From Chryseobacterium phocaeense (GTDB taxonomy: Bacteria > Bacteroidota > Bacteroidia > Flavobacteriales > Weeksellaceae): a stretch of 64,000 nucleotides of DNA. Below are positions 18,311-27,700 of the stretch, in pieces. Location of the stretch: assembly GCF_900169075.1 (NCBI RefSeq), contig NZ_LT827015.1, forward strand, positions 1,116,001 to 1,180,000, read 5' to 3'. The translations under genes were made by a program, and so were the position numbers. Numbering within the stretch: position 1 is the first letter of the stretch; each line of letters begins with the position of its first letter. The notes under the pieces were generated by a model, which did not search any database, had not been told where the DNA came from, and worked only from the letters and a program-made list of their open reading frames with translations.

Positions 18311-18345
18311 CAAATATAGAAAAAATGTATACAGCTTGTGTACAC
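18311..18345 (-). promoter_or_regulatory. Promoter -7 box and candidate operator of the XRE gene
   Basis: On the minus strand a Bacteroidota -7 box TATATTTG (18311-18318) lies 19 bases before the start codon. Just upstream, 18327-18345 reads GTATACAGCTTGTGTACAC, an inverted repeat with one mismatch between the 7-base arms and a 5-base spacer. The position would let a bound XRE dimer block the -33 region. No good -33 TTG is visible. Confidence 0.5.
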
Positions 18346-18413
18346 TTATTATATAAAGAAATGATTTCTTTTAGAATATATGTAACAAGTAATTACTGCG
18401 GAAAATAAATTCT

Positions 18414-18421
18414 TACATTTG
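18414..18421 (+). promoter_or_regulatory. Candidate -7 promoter box of the DUF6602 gene
   Basis: TACATTTG matches the Bacteroidota TAnnTTTG -7 element and lies 24 bases before the chosen ATG. A clear TTG at -33 is missing. Confidence 0.45.
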
Positions 18422-18445
18422 ATAATAAGTAATTTTGTAAAACTT

Positions 18446-19228
18446 ATGAATATTAATACACTAGAGTATCAGAGGTCAATAAATAATGAACTTGATACAT
18501 TCAAAAATAGGGTAAGAAACTTAATTGCGGATGCTAATTGGGGAGAAGATGGCCGCTATAAAGAAGAGAAACTAAAATCAATACTAAAAAGTAAGTTGCC
18601 CCTTAACTTATCTGTTGGAACTGGTTTTATCTTAAATTACACCACTCCGACTGAAAGTATAGTATCAAAGCAAATTGACATTTTGGTATACGATAATGAT
18701 CAACCACCAATCCTTAAAGAAGGAGATTTTGTAATTGTGACACAAAGTTGTGTTAGAGCAATTATTGAAGTGAAGTCAAACATATTATCAAGTCGTACTG
18801 ATAAAAGAGGCTTATTAAAGATAGTTGAAAATTATAATAGCTCAATTGTAAGATTTCCCAATCTTGCGAGGACAGACAATAATAGGATTTTTAGAGGCTT
18901 AATTTCATTTGACTATAAAGGTCCTATTAATTCTTCAATCATTGATGAATCAGTAAGGTTGTCAAGAGGGGTTATTAATCATTTTTCATTAGGAGGAAAT
19001 ATTTTTATTAGACATTGGGTGAATGGCGAGGATTTAGATCCTCCTATTAATGCCGATTGTAGATCAAATTTTTATAATATTTATGGTTTAGAGGAATTGT
19101 CTCATGCATATTTTATTTCTAATCTTATTCATATGACTACTAATACTGATCTCTCGGATAGATATTTTATGGACTTTCCAATTGAAGGAAGTAAAGAAAC
19201 AAAAAGAAATCGAACTATTTGTTTATAA
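18446..19228 (+). CDS. DUF6602 family protein, predicted PD-(D/E)xK nuclease-like
   Basis: 260-residue protein resembling the DUF6602 family. Residues D78 (KQIDILVYD) and E108/K110 (VRAIIEVKSN) have the spacing and strand context of a PD-(D/E)xK nuclease core. A helical N-terminus (NNELDTFKNRVRNLIAD) precedes it. The gene is clearly more AT-rich than its neighbours, with ATT/AAT/TTA-heavy codon use, suggesting recent transfer. The start at 18446 is chosen over the TTG at 18419, which overlaps the -7 box. It is divergent from an XRE regulator, a layout often seen for accessory or defence genes; any defence role is inference. Confidence 0.7.
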   Translation: MNINTLEYQRSINNELDTFKNRVRNLIADANWGEDGRYKEEKLKSILKSKLPLNLSVGTGFILNYTTPTESIVSKQIDILVYDNDQPPILKEGDFVIVTQSCVRAIIEVKSNILSSRTDKRGLLKIVENYNSSIVRFPNLARTDNNRIFRGLISFDYKGPINSSIIDESVRLSRGVINHFSLGGNIFIRHWVNGEDLDPPINADCRSNFYNIYGLEELSHAYFISNLIHMTTNTDLSDRYFMDFPIEGSKETKRNRTICL

Positions 19229-19374
19229 AATTAAATGCCAAAAGTTTAAGCTTTCGAAATTAACATATTACCACTAAAACTCATACTGCATAACCGAAAA
19301 TTCCAAGGTAGCAGTTGATTAGTTATTCAGCTATACTAAAACAAATTTCTTAAATTTAGCTTCAATCAAAAATC

Positions 19375-19587
19375 ATGGAACAAAAAATCATAAAAATCAC
19401 TCACGTTACCGGAACCTACACCATTGAAATCCAAAATGGAAAACTCAATGAAATGAAAACCCAGCTGGACAAATGCCTGAATGACGAGCAGGGCGCCATT
19501 GTGGTGAAGGGAGAAGACGGAGATCAGTTCGTATATCCGGCAGATCTTTTAAAAAACAGCTTCATTGCTATAGTAGACAGGGAATAG
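19375..19587 (+). CDS. Hypothetical small protein
   Basis: 70-residue soluble protein, not recognised. It is rich in charged residues and predicted beta strands (TGTYTIEIQNGKL, GAIVVKGEDGDQFVYPADLL), with no signal peptide or membrane segment. The codon use matches the chromosome, the frame starts after an A/T-rich leader (aaaaatcatgg), and it stands alone upstream of tRNA-Ser. It is probably a real, lineage-specific gene. Confidence 0.6.
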   Translation: MEQKIIKITHVTGTYTIEIQNGKLNEMKTQLDKCLNDEQGAIVVKGEDGDQFVYPADLLKNSFIAIVDRE

Positions 19588-19665
19588 CCGGAACGTGTGG
19601 GGAAAATAATTCCCCTGATTTTAAGTCTATTATTAAGCTTTGTTAAAATTTCTTCTATGAAAGTT

Positions 19666-19695
19666 TTGCAGAACTGTAAAATCGTTTTATATTTG
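19666..19695 (+). promoter_or_regulatory. Promoter of tRNA-Ser
   Basis: The -33 TTG (19666-19668) and -7 TATATTTG (19688-19695) are separated by 19 bases, an excellent match to the Bacteroidota TTG-N17-23-TAnnTTTG promoter. The tRNA starts 33 bases after the -7 box. Confidence 0.8.
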
Positions 19696-19728
19696 CACCA
19701 CTGAAAACGACGGTATAGCCGTTATTCA

Positions 19729-19813
19729 GGAGAGTTGGCAGAGTGGTCGATTGCGGCAGTCTTGAAAACTGTTGACTGTAACAGGTCCGGGGGTTCGAAT
19801 CCCTCACTCTCCG
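19729..19813 (+). tRNA. tRNA-Ser (anticodon TGA)
   Basis: An 85-base cloverleaf: acceptor stem ggagagt / actctcc, D arm with ggcagagtggtcga, anticodon arm gcagtcttgaaaactg with anticodon TGA, a long variable arm as expected for serine, and T arm with ggttcgaatcc. The discriminator base is G. CCA is not encoded. A terminator follows at once. Confidence 0.95.
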
Positions 19814-19815
19814 CA

Positions 19816-19852
19816 AAAAAATCCTTAGAATCAATGATTTTAAGGATTTTTT
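19816..19852 (+). terminator. Terminator after tRNA-Ser
   Basis: The stem aaaatcctta / taaggatttt with an AT-rich loop and T tail starts three bases after the tRNA. Confidence 0.85.
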
Positions 19853-20116
19853 ATTTCTAAATGCTTCTATGATTTGTCATCTGATTGACTGTAAAATTTT
19901 TCTCTTCAAAACTCACTCAAAATATTACCATCTGATATCTCCAACCTCCAAAAAATACGGTTCAATCTTATAAATTGGAACGCGAATCTGTATTTAAGGT
20001 TTTTATTATCAGTCAGTTAAATGGTTTTCGTGAAATAGGTTCATATTTATCCTGCGGAACATTTCAGGCTCTTCACAGGTCTAATTTTGCAGGAGAACTT
20101 ATTAAAAAGAAATACA

Positions 20117-20728
20117 ATGAAAACGCTTCTGATTTTTTCGATGTTGAACAGTTTTTTTCAGCCCGATACCAATAGTAGTACACCCATTACCAAAGAATAT
20201 CTCAATTATTCTATTATAAAGGATGATAAAACCATTGGTAATATCCGTGTGGAACGCTCTTCGAAAGACGATGTTACCCAATATCTTTTTGAATCCCGGG
20301 CTAAAGTTAAAATCCTCTACAATATTGAAATCTACGACAAAATGGATGTCATTTTTAAACAGAATATCCTCCGCCAGGCTAAACTTTACAGGACAATGAA
20401 CGGAAAGCTAAAAGTGAATAATGCTGCTACCTGGAACGGAAATTCTTACAATCTCTCGGACAAGGATGGCGACAACGGTTCTCTGAAACAATCCATTTTT
20501 TGCTCCACGGCAAGTCTGTATTTTAATGAGCCGGGAAATATAAAATCTGTTTTTTCAGAGAAATTCCAAAAAATGATTCCTATTCAGAAGATTGATTCCA
20601 GAAAATACAGGATCAGTCTGCCGAACGGAAACACCACAACATACACATACAGCAGCGGAATCTGCACTTTGGTTGAAGCCAGCACGGATTTCGCAAACCT
20701 TAAATTTGTCCTTAATACAAGCAGATAA
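20117..20728 (+). CDS. Hypothetical exported protein, DUF6134-like
   Basis: 203-residue protein with a short hydrophobic N-terminus (KTLLIFSMLNSFF) that may be a signal peptide. The body is beta-rich and resembles the DUF6134 family (pattern LNYSIIKDDKTIGNIRVERS, then YNIEIYDKMDVIF, and a late NGNTTTYTYSSGICTLVEAS-like strand pair). Related proteins look like periplasmic lipid- or ligand-binding folds, but no function is known. I begin at the ATG at 20117 because it gives the signal peptide; ten upstream codons are open. Confidence 0.6.
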   Translation: MKTLLIFSMLNSFFQPDTNSSTPITKEYLNYSIIKDDKTIGNIRVERSSKDDVTQYLFESRAKVKILYNIEIYDKMDVIFKQNILRQAKLYRTMNGKLKVNNAATWNGNSYNLSDKDGDNGSLKQSIFCSTASLYFNEPGNIKSVFSEKFQKMIPIQKIDSRKYRISLPNGNTTTYTYSSGICTLVEASTDFANLKFVLNTSR

Positions 20729-21220
20729 AACCCGCTGATATGTACCATAGCTATGATAAAATTCGTTTTAGTTTAAACTTAAAAAAAGAGTAGGGCAGAA
20801 ATATTGTTGCCGTTTTTAGTTTTTTCAGATAAAAGCATAAAGTTCCATTAAAACTCTAATGGAACTTTTGCATTTGTGAACTGCTGCATTCATCTTAATC
20901 CGTGCTTTTCTCAGAAAATTATTGAGAATATACCTGAGCAGGTTCCACATCCCATATGTTGTTTTTACGGACTGATATATGGGGTTTTTCCATTGGTTTG
21001 TCGTAGAATTACGACAATTTTTCAGATAATATCTAATTCATTTGTCCGTGATTTTATTATGTGATAAATTTCAAAACCAAACTACCGAAAACTTATGAAA
21101 AAAAGCCAAATTGACCCAACACCGCTGCTGATAAGCAGTTAAGCCGAGTTTTACAGAATATAAAACTCTTACCGAACCATCTCAAAACACTATAAAGATT
21201 CTTGCAAAGGAGGCTAATGC
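20729..21220. other. Intergenic leader upstream of vgrG with three hairpins
   Basis: No gene is supported. An 11-bp stem (aagttccatta / taatggaactt, 20840-20867) could end the upstream transcript. Closer to vgrG, two hairpins follow each other: ctgct/agcag (21125-21138) and gagtttta/taaaactc (21146-21168). A strong AAGGAGG lies at 21206-21212, unusual for this lineage. This leader may regulate vgrG. Confidence 0.5.
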
Positions 21221-23398
21221 ATGAAATCTGTTGTTTTACGAGCAGAATGGTCTCATTGTTCTCAGGAAGAAATTCCGGTCCACATCCACACTACCGAAAA
21301 AAAGTATACCATGTTTCAGGAAGAAAAGAATCTGTCCAAGAAGGGACTAGATTCATCTAAAATAGATTTAGCCGGCACTATCGGGGAAGCGGCGAACATC
21401 AAAGACTCAAAAAAAGCAGTCTCCCGGATCAAAACCGTAAGTGATACCGCACAGAGCTTTATGAACCAGCCTTTGCTGAAAAATACCCCCACGGTTATCG
21501 AAAATAAAGTATGGGCGAAGCAGCCCACTTCAAATATCTTCAACGCCGAAGCCATCCCGGAAAGTGCTATTGCAGGAATAAACAGGGTGGTAAAACTTGA
21601 AATTTTCGTTGAAGGGAAACCCATCAGATTTTTCAAGCATTTTAAACTTACCCAAAGTGCTGTCAGGCACCATGAGTTTAACCTCACATTAGCCCACGAC
21701 ACACTGGGAAGCGCAGAAAACCATAACCTGGAAGAAGCGCAGAGCTTTCTGGGGAAAAGGATTACCGTGGTGTTCAAATATAAAGATGTAGAAGACGGCC
21801 CGGAAAGAAATTTCGTCGGCGTGATTACCGAAGTGGGATTTGATCAGGATAAAGGAAGCCTGGGAAATATCATTCTCACAGGGTACAGTCCTACCAAGCT
21901 GCTGGATTCTGCTCCGCATACCCAAAGCTTTGGAGGAAAGCAGGAAATAAGCCTTAATAATATTGCTGACCACGTGATTAAAGAAGGTCTGGGGGCCAGC
22001 AAATTTGATGTAAGGGTAGACGCACAGTACGGAAATGTTTCCTACAGTTCCCAGTATGACGAAACCCATTATAACTATCTCTCAAGAATAGCAGAGGCGT
22101 ATGGAGAACAGTTTTTCTATGACGGAGAAGTCCTGCACTTCGGAAAACTGCCGCCCCAGCAGAAACCTGTTAAGCTCACTTACGGAAGCAATGTGGCCGA
22201 TGTAAAGATCAAAATGAAGGCCCAGCATGTGAAACCGTGCTATTATGGCTACAACAGCAGTAAAAACGAAAAGCTGACCACAGGGAATTCAAAGATAAAC
22301 CATACCTCGGATATTGCCAGACGGGCTTATGAGATTTCAGAAAAGACATTCATTACTCCATCCCTGAGTATAGCCCCTATAAAAGCTTCCAAAGTAATGG
22401 ATATCGATGCTTCACAAAAAGGAGCTGCAGGCAGTAATTCGGTTGATGTGTTCACAACTTCCGGCACCACTTCTGTTCCTTTTTTATATCCGGGCTGTAC
22501 CGCAGATATAGAGATGCGTAAGCCGGACAGCAATGAAACTTCCTACTTTACAAAGCTCATGATGACGGAAGTAAGCCACGAGGTAGATGCCCGTGGATAT
22601 TACACCGGATCTTTTGAAGCCATTGCAGCTGATACGGGATTTATGCCAAGGCCAGAATTTCAGTACCCTAAAGCGGAACCCCAGTTCGGGAAAGTGATTT
22701 CCAATACCGATCCGCTAAATCAGGGACGCGTTCAGGTACAGTTCGACTGGCAGAATGGCCCCGATACCACAGAATTTATCCGCGTGATGACTCCCGATGG
22801 CGGAAGCAGTGAAAAAGTAAGTAAAAACCGTGGATTCATGGCTATTCCTGAAGTAGATGACCAGATTATGGTCAATTTTGTTCACCAACATCCGGACCGT
22901 CCTTTCGTGATGGGCGGAATGTTCCATGGCGGAGCAGGAGGCGGAGGCGGCCAGGGCAATAACATCAAAAGCCTCAGCAGCAAAAGCGGGCATACCGTAA
23001 GCCTTGACGATGCAGGCGCTATCACCATAAAAGATAAATCAGGAGGGAATATCATCACCGTGGATGGGACCAATACCATTTCCGCCGTGGCCAGTAAGAA
23101 AATATCTCTGGACAACGGAAAATCATCCATTGTAATTGATGATGAAACCATTACCATTCACGCTAAAAATATTCATGTGGTGGGAGATACCATTGTTTCT
23201 GTAGGAAGCGGTAAAGCAGGAATAGAACTCAGTTCAGAAGCGAATGTGGCAGCCGTAAGCGGTACCACCGTCACCACCTCCGGAAGCAAGGAAGTCCAGA
23301 TCACCGGAAAAGAGACAAGCATCAGCGGAAGCAAGGTTTCCATGAACGGAGACGGTGAAACAATTATTACAGGAGGACTGGTAAAACTGAATTCTTAA
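21221..23398 (+). CDS. vgrG: VgrG-type spike protein of a type VI secretion-like system
   Basis: 725-residue spike protein that caps the tube of contractile injection machines and carries effectors. The gp27-like base (about 120-500) is followed by the highly conserved OB-fold segment (GRVQVQFDWQNGPD ... DQIMVNFVHQHPDRPFVMGGMFHG) and a C-terminal beta-helix needle with short SGG/ITVDG/ISLDNG-type repeats ending GGLVKLNS. The longest frame starts at ATG 21221, which has an AAGGAGG eight bases upstream; an internal ATG at 21311 with an A-rich leader is also possible, and the first 30 residues have no clear family match. No sheath, tube or membrane genes occur in the window, so the machine would be encoded elsewhere. 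Two bases separate it from the next gene. Confidence 0.88.
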   Translation: MKSVVLRAEWSHCSQEEIPVHIHTTEKKYTMFQEEKNLSKKGLDSSKIDLAGTIGEAANIKDSKKAVSRIKTVSDTAQSFMNQPLLKNTPTVIENKVWAKQPTSNIFNAEAIPESAIAGINRVVKLEIFVEGKPIRFFKHFKLTQSAVRHHEFNLTLAHDTLGSAENHNLEEAQSFLGKRITVVFKYKDVEDGPERNFVGVITEVGFDQDKGSLGNIILTGYSPTKLLDSAPHTQSFGGKQEISLNNIADHVIKEGLGASKFDVRVDAQYGNVSYSSQYDETHYNYLSRIAEAYGEQFFYDGEVLHFGKLPPQQKPVKLTYGSNVADVKIKMKAQHVKPCYYGYNSSKNEKLTTGNSKINHTSDIARRAYEISEKTFITPSLSIAPIKASKVMDIDASQKGAAGSNSVDVFTTSGTTSVPFLYPGCTADIEMRKPDSNETSYFTKLMMTEVSHEVDARGYYTGSFEAIAADTGFMPRPEFQYPKAEPQFGKVISNTDPLNQGRVQVQFDWQNGPDTTEFIRVMTPDGGSSEKVSKNRGFMAIPEVDDQIMVNFVHQHPDRPFVMGGMFHGGAGGGGGQGNNIKSLSSKSGHTVSLDDAGAITIKDKSGGNIITVDGTNTISAVASKKISLDNGKSSIVIDDETITIHAKNIHVVGDTIVSVGSGKAGIELSSEANVAAVSGTTVTTSGSKEVQITGKETSISGSKVSMNGDGETIITGGLVKLNS

Positions 23399-23400
23399 TT

Positions 23401-24792
23401 ATGGACACCTCTTCAATAGCACAGGAATATTATAAACTCAGGGATCTCTGGGCTGCTGCAGAAAAAGATCAGTCCTGGAGGCTGGCGGTCTGGGTAACCC
23501 AGTATGCCGATGTAGAAATCATTGATAAATTCATGCAGATCGAGCAATCCCCTGTAGGAGAAGCCAACGATATTTTTTTCCGTTTCGAAACGGAATATAA
23601 AGGAGACAGGCAGGTGTTTGAACAACAATTATGGAACGAATTCCTGATGTGGTTTACACCGCATCCGGATAAAGAAAAAGACCTTCACCGGGCCCTTTGG
23701 GAAAATAATATGATCAGAGAACAGTTTATTCCCGACAGTCAGCTGCCACCCGATGCCGCCAGCCTGTTCAGCGAACTGGAACGCCTTAAGATGAGCATAA
23801 CGGATCAGTCCGGACCGTTTTATTTCTGTCTGTATTTTCCTCTGGCCGTGCAGACCCAACAAAATATAGCCCACTGGTTTCAGCAGGTCATAGGAATACT
23901 TCCGGATAGCCTGCGTCTGGTGACGATGGATCTTGCAGAGGAAAGACGTATCGAGCTCCAGGGGAAAAAAGATGGTGAGTCTCTGTATCATTATTTAAAG
24001 CCAAAGCTGAAAATGGCTGAAGCCATTAAAAATGAAATGTATAAATCCAGTGACAGCTATAATACTGTAGATCCAGATGCCAGGTTCAGAAAGCAGGTCA
24101 TTGTGGTCATGGATTCTACAACCAAAAAAGTACAAAACCGGACAGATACGGAAGTGAAACGCCTTCTGGATATTACAAAGGAAATCGGGACCATATCCTC
24201 TAAAATTGCGGGGCTGCTGGTAGCGTCCCAAGCCTATTTTTCGGTACAGAATACCAAAAAAAGCGAAAAATATACCGATAAAGCCTTAGAAGAATCTTCA
24301 AAAGCGATGGCAGAGGATGATGCAACAGGATATCCGGTCTGGAAATCCTGTATGCTCTTAAAAGCAGCGCTGTTGTATGGAAATAAAAACCGGGATGCTG
24401 CTTTACTGATTTACCAGGATCTTTCAGAAAAGGCCTCCCAACGGCAGGATGTATATTATATCATGGAGGCCAACAGGCTGATAGCCCATATTTATTACGA
24501 AAAAAATAATCTGCAGAAAGCTTTTGAAAATGTATTGTTTTCCCTGGCAGCAGGAGCGTATTTAGAGATCAGCGTAAGAAGACAGTCTACTTTTTTGCAT
24601 GCAGCCTTTATGGCTCTTTATTTAGGAAAGCAGATCAAAACGGCAGATGAAGTAAACGAAATTAAACTGCAGCTGGCAGATTGGTTAGGAGATGATTGGG
24701 AAATCTTATTGGCGCAGGCTGGCGTAGATTCAGCTTCGTTAAAAATGGAACAATCGGTTTGGAAAGAGCAATTATCAAAACTTAAAAACTAG
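23401..24792 (+). CDS. Unknown protein between VgrG and RHS effector, candidate loading adaptor
   Basis: 463-residue cytoplasmic protein, not recognised. No signal peptide or membrane segment. The N-terminal half is tryptophan- and aromatic-rich (YYKLRDLWAAAEKDQSWRLAVW; key W/Y positions), and the C-terminal half is all-helical with TPR-like helix pairs (KAALLYGNKNRDAALLIYQD, ANRLIAHIYYEKNNLQKAFE). It sits two bases after vgrG and three before the RHS gene. In Proteobacteria this slot is taken by effector chaperones such as DUF4123 or DUF1795 (EagR) proteins; this one shows neither signature. The adaptor role is inferred from position only. Confidence 0.7.
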   Translation: MDTSSIAQEYYKLRDLWAAAEKDQSWRLAVWVTQYADVEIIDKFMQIEQSPVGEANDIFFRFETEYKGDRQVFEQQLWNEFLMWFTPHPDKEKDLHRALWENNMIREQFIPDSQLPPDAASLFSELERLKMSITDQSGPFYFCLYFPLAVQTQQNIAHWFQQVIGILPDSLRLVTMDLAEERRIELQGKKDGESLYHYLKPKLKMAEAIKNEMYKSSDSYNTVDPDARFRKQVIVVMDSTTKKVQNRTDTEVKRLLDITKEIGTISSKIAGLLVASQAYFSVQNTKKSEKYTDKALEESSKAMAEDDATGYPVWKSCMLLKAALLYGNKNRDAALLIYQDLSEKASQRQDVYYIMEANRLIAHIYYEKNNLQKAFENVLFSLAAGAYLEISVRRQSTFLHAAFMALYLGKQIKTADEVNEIKLQLADWLGDDWEILLAQAGVDSASLKMEQSVWKEQLSKLKN

Positions 24793-24795
24793 CCT

Positions 24796-27700
24796 ATGTC
24801 AGATCTCGTAGGAAAAGTAGTAACCTCACCCGCGCCGCGGAAAGGCTTTGGTGAACTTTTTGGGGAAGCCAAAAACAAATTGGACCATTTACAGAAAGAT
24901 ATGGCCAGTATCTTACCTGCTATGCCGGGAATGCCGGTCGGGAAGTATTTTGACCTGGCCATCGGTATCGATTTCCACGAAACCATATTTCCGCCAATGC
25001 CGCTGTTACCCGTACCTCATATCGGGATGGTTTTCGATATTATGAGTGCCATTATGAACGCTATTTCAAGTGTTCTTCCGGAGCCTCCGGCTCCTCCCGC
25101 AGATGGTTCCCCGCCACCGACAAGCTTAGCTTCTATCTGTACCGCTATTGTCAACGGGATGAAACCGTCAGTACAGGTTCACGGGCAGTGGGTAGCCAAT
25201 GCAGGAACCGGAATTCAGCACTTACCCGGAATTTTTCTGCATATTCCGTTTCCTATTGTAAAACCTATCGCAAGTTCCGAAATGTTTTTGGGAAGCTCTA
25301 CGGTTTTAGCAGACGGCGGGCCGTGCAGTACCCAGTTTCACCTGGCGTTATCCTGCAATTTAATAGGAATTCCGGCCCCTTTCCGTATTACAAAACCCAA
25401 ACCGAAAGTAGCTTTAATGGCGCCAACCTCCATGCTTCTGATTATAACATCAGCGGGAAAACCCGTACTGGCAGGAGGCCCACCTACCATTGATCTCTTT
25501 CAGCTGGCCATGAGCCTGGGATTGAAAGGAATGGGGAAATTATGGAAAAAAGGAGGGGACAAGCTGCAGGATTTCATTCACAGGATTGAGCCTAATAAAC
25601 CGAAGCTGGCCAAGGTTTTACAGCCTGTAAAATGCCGCTTATTCGGTGAGCCTGTAGATGCTGCTACCGGAAGGGTATATTCTACAAACACAGATATTGA
25701 ACTTCCGGGACCTATCCCTTTCGTTTGGCAGCGGACCTATTACAGTGATGCTGAAACAAACGGGCCTTTAGGCTACAACTGGCATCACAGCTATAATATG
25801 GGCCTTTATGATTTAGGGAATGAATTTGCGTCCTTACGTTTATCAGACGGCCGGGAAACCGTGGTTCCGTTACTTGGTTCCGGTGAAAAATATTTTAACA
25901 GGACAGAACAGCTAACCTTTACTAAAGATAAAAAGGGATATCTGCTAACAGACGCTAACAAATTACAATACAGATTCAACGGAGCACGAAATCAGGAGGG
26001 CTATAAAATGCTTTCTTCGATAGCTACTCCAGACGGATTTGAAATGGCTTTTGAATACCATTCCAACGGCGATTTAAAATACATAAAAGACAGCACGGGC
26101 AGGATCATCAGGATAGAAAATGATTCCGAACACCGCATTACCCGCTTATATACCGTTTCCGGGAACCGCGAGATCACTTATATCCGTTACTGGTATGATG
26201 AATCGGGCAATATGGTATACAACAAAGATGTGATAGGGGCAGAAAAGCATTTTCGCTATAATGGTCATTTGCTCGTACAGCTCACCAACCAGACCGGCCA
26301 GAATTTCTACTGGGAATATGAAGGCGCAGGCGATGAAGCCAGATGCATACATACCTGGGGTGATGGCGGTATACTGGAATATTTTACAGAATATCATCCC
26401 GGGCAAACCATCACGAGAAACAGTCTGGGCTATACCACAGAATACTTTTATGATGACCGTAAGCTGATTTACAAAATAATAGATGAAAACGGCGGAGTTA
26501 CCCATCAGAAATACAATCAGTGCCAGGAACTTGAACTGATCATAAATGCCGAAGGTTTAACAAAGAAATTCCTGTACACTGAAAACGGCTTATTAAAATC
26601 CAGTGAAAACGAAAACAATGGCCAAACTCAATTTCAGTATGATGATGCGTTTAATTTAACCAAATTAACCAGTCCCGGAGGTGCGGAAATAGAGTGGACC
26701 TATGATGAATTCAACCGGATCATACAGAAGAAGCTGCCTTCAGGTGAGAAGCTGTATTATCAGTATGAGGACAGGTTCCTGAGAAAAATTACGGATGATA
26801 AGAATCGTGCGGTCCATTTTTTTTATGACCAGTCCAATCATCTCATACAGATCATCTATCCCAATGAAACTTACAGCAAATGGGAGTATGATGAAATGGG
26901 GAATGTAACGAGTGAGCGTGATCCAAGGGGAAATCTAACCTATTATAAATATGATGATGCCGGAAACGTCATCTATCTAAAAGAACCGGATGGAAACGAG
27001 CATTATTTTGAATATGATACCTCTTACAACATCATCCATGCGAAGGACGACCTGCATGATGTACGGTTTAAATATGGCAGCCTGGGTATTTTACTGAGCC
27101 GGACACAAAATAGCCGTACCGTGAAATTCGGGTACGATACAGAGCTCCAGCTGAAAAGCATCAGCAATGAAAAAGAAGAAGTATACCGTTTTGCCCTTGA
27201 TGGAAAAGGAGATGTGATTAACGAATGGGGATTTGACGGGCTGCACCGCCAGTACGAAAGAGATGCCATCGGAAGAGTAAAAAAAGTGATACGGCCTGAC
27301 AACCGCTGGACAGAATATGATTATGATGGCATCGGAAATGTGATAGCCGAACAGCACAATGACCTTTCATTTGCAGGATATCATTACAATAAAGACGGCC
27401 TGTTAACCGGAGCTTTAAACCAGGATATCACGATAAAAATACAGCGCGGAAAGGACGGCCGAATTATTAAAGAACAGCAGGGACAGCACTGGGTGAGTAA
27501 AACAGCAGACAAAGAAAATAACTCCTTAGTGACCCGGAGTTCTTTAGGAGCCGATATCACCAGCCAGCACGATCATTTCGGGCAACTGGCACAAATGGAA
27601 AGCGGAAGCTGGAAAGCTCAATGGCAATATGATGCCACAGGCCTGGAAATACAACGGGAACTGACCGGAGGCATCAGCCAGATCACGGAGCATGACCAAC

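Noticed and set aside
19975..20175. 66-codon frame overlapping the start of the DUF6134-like gene
   Set aside because: It overlaps the signal peptide region of a better gene in another frame and shows no protein-like pattern.
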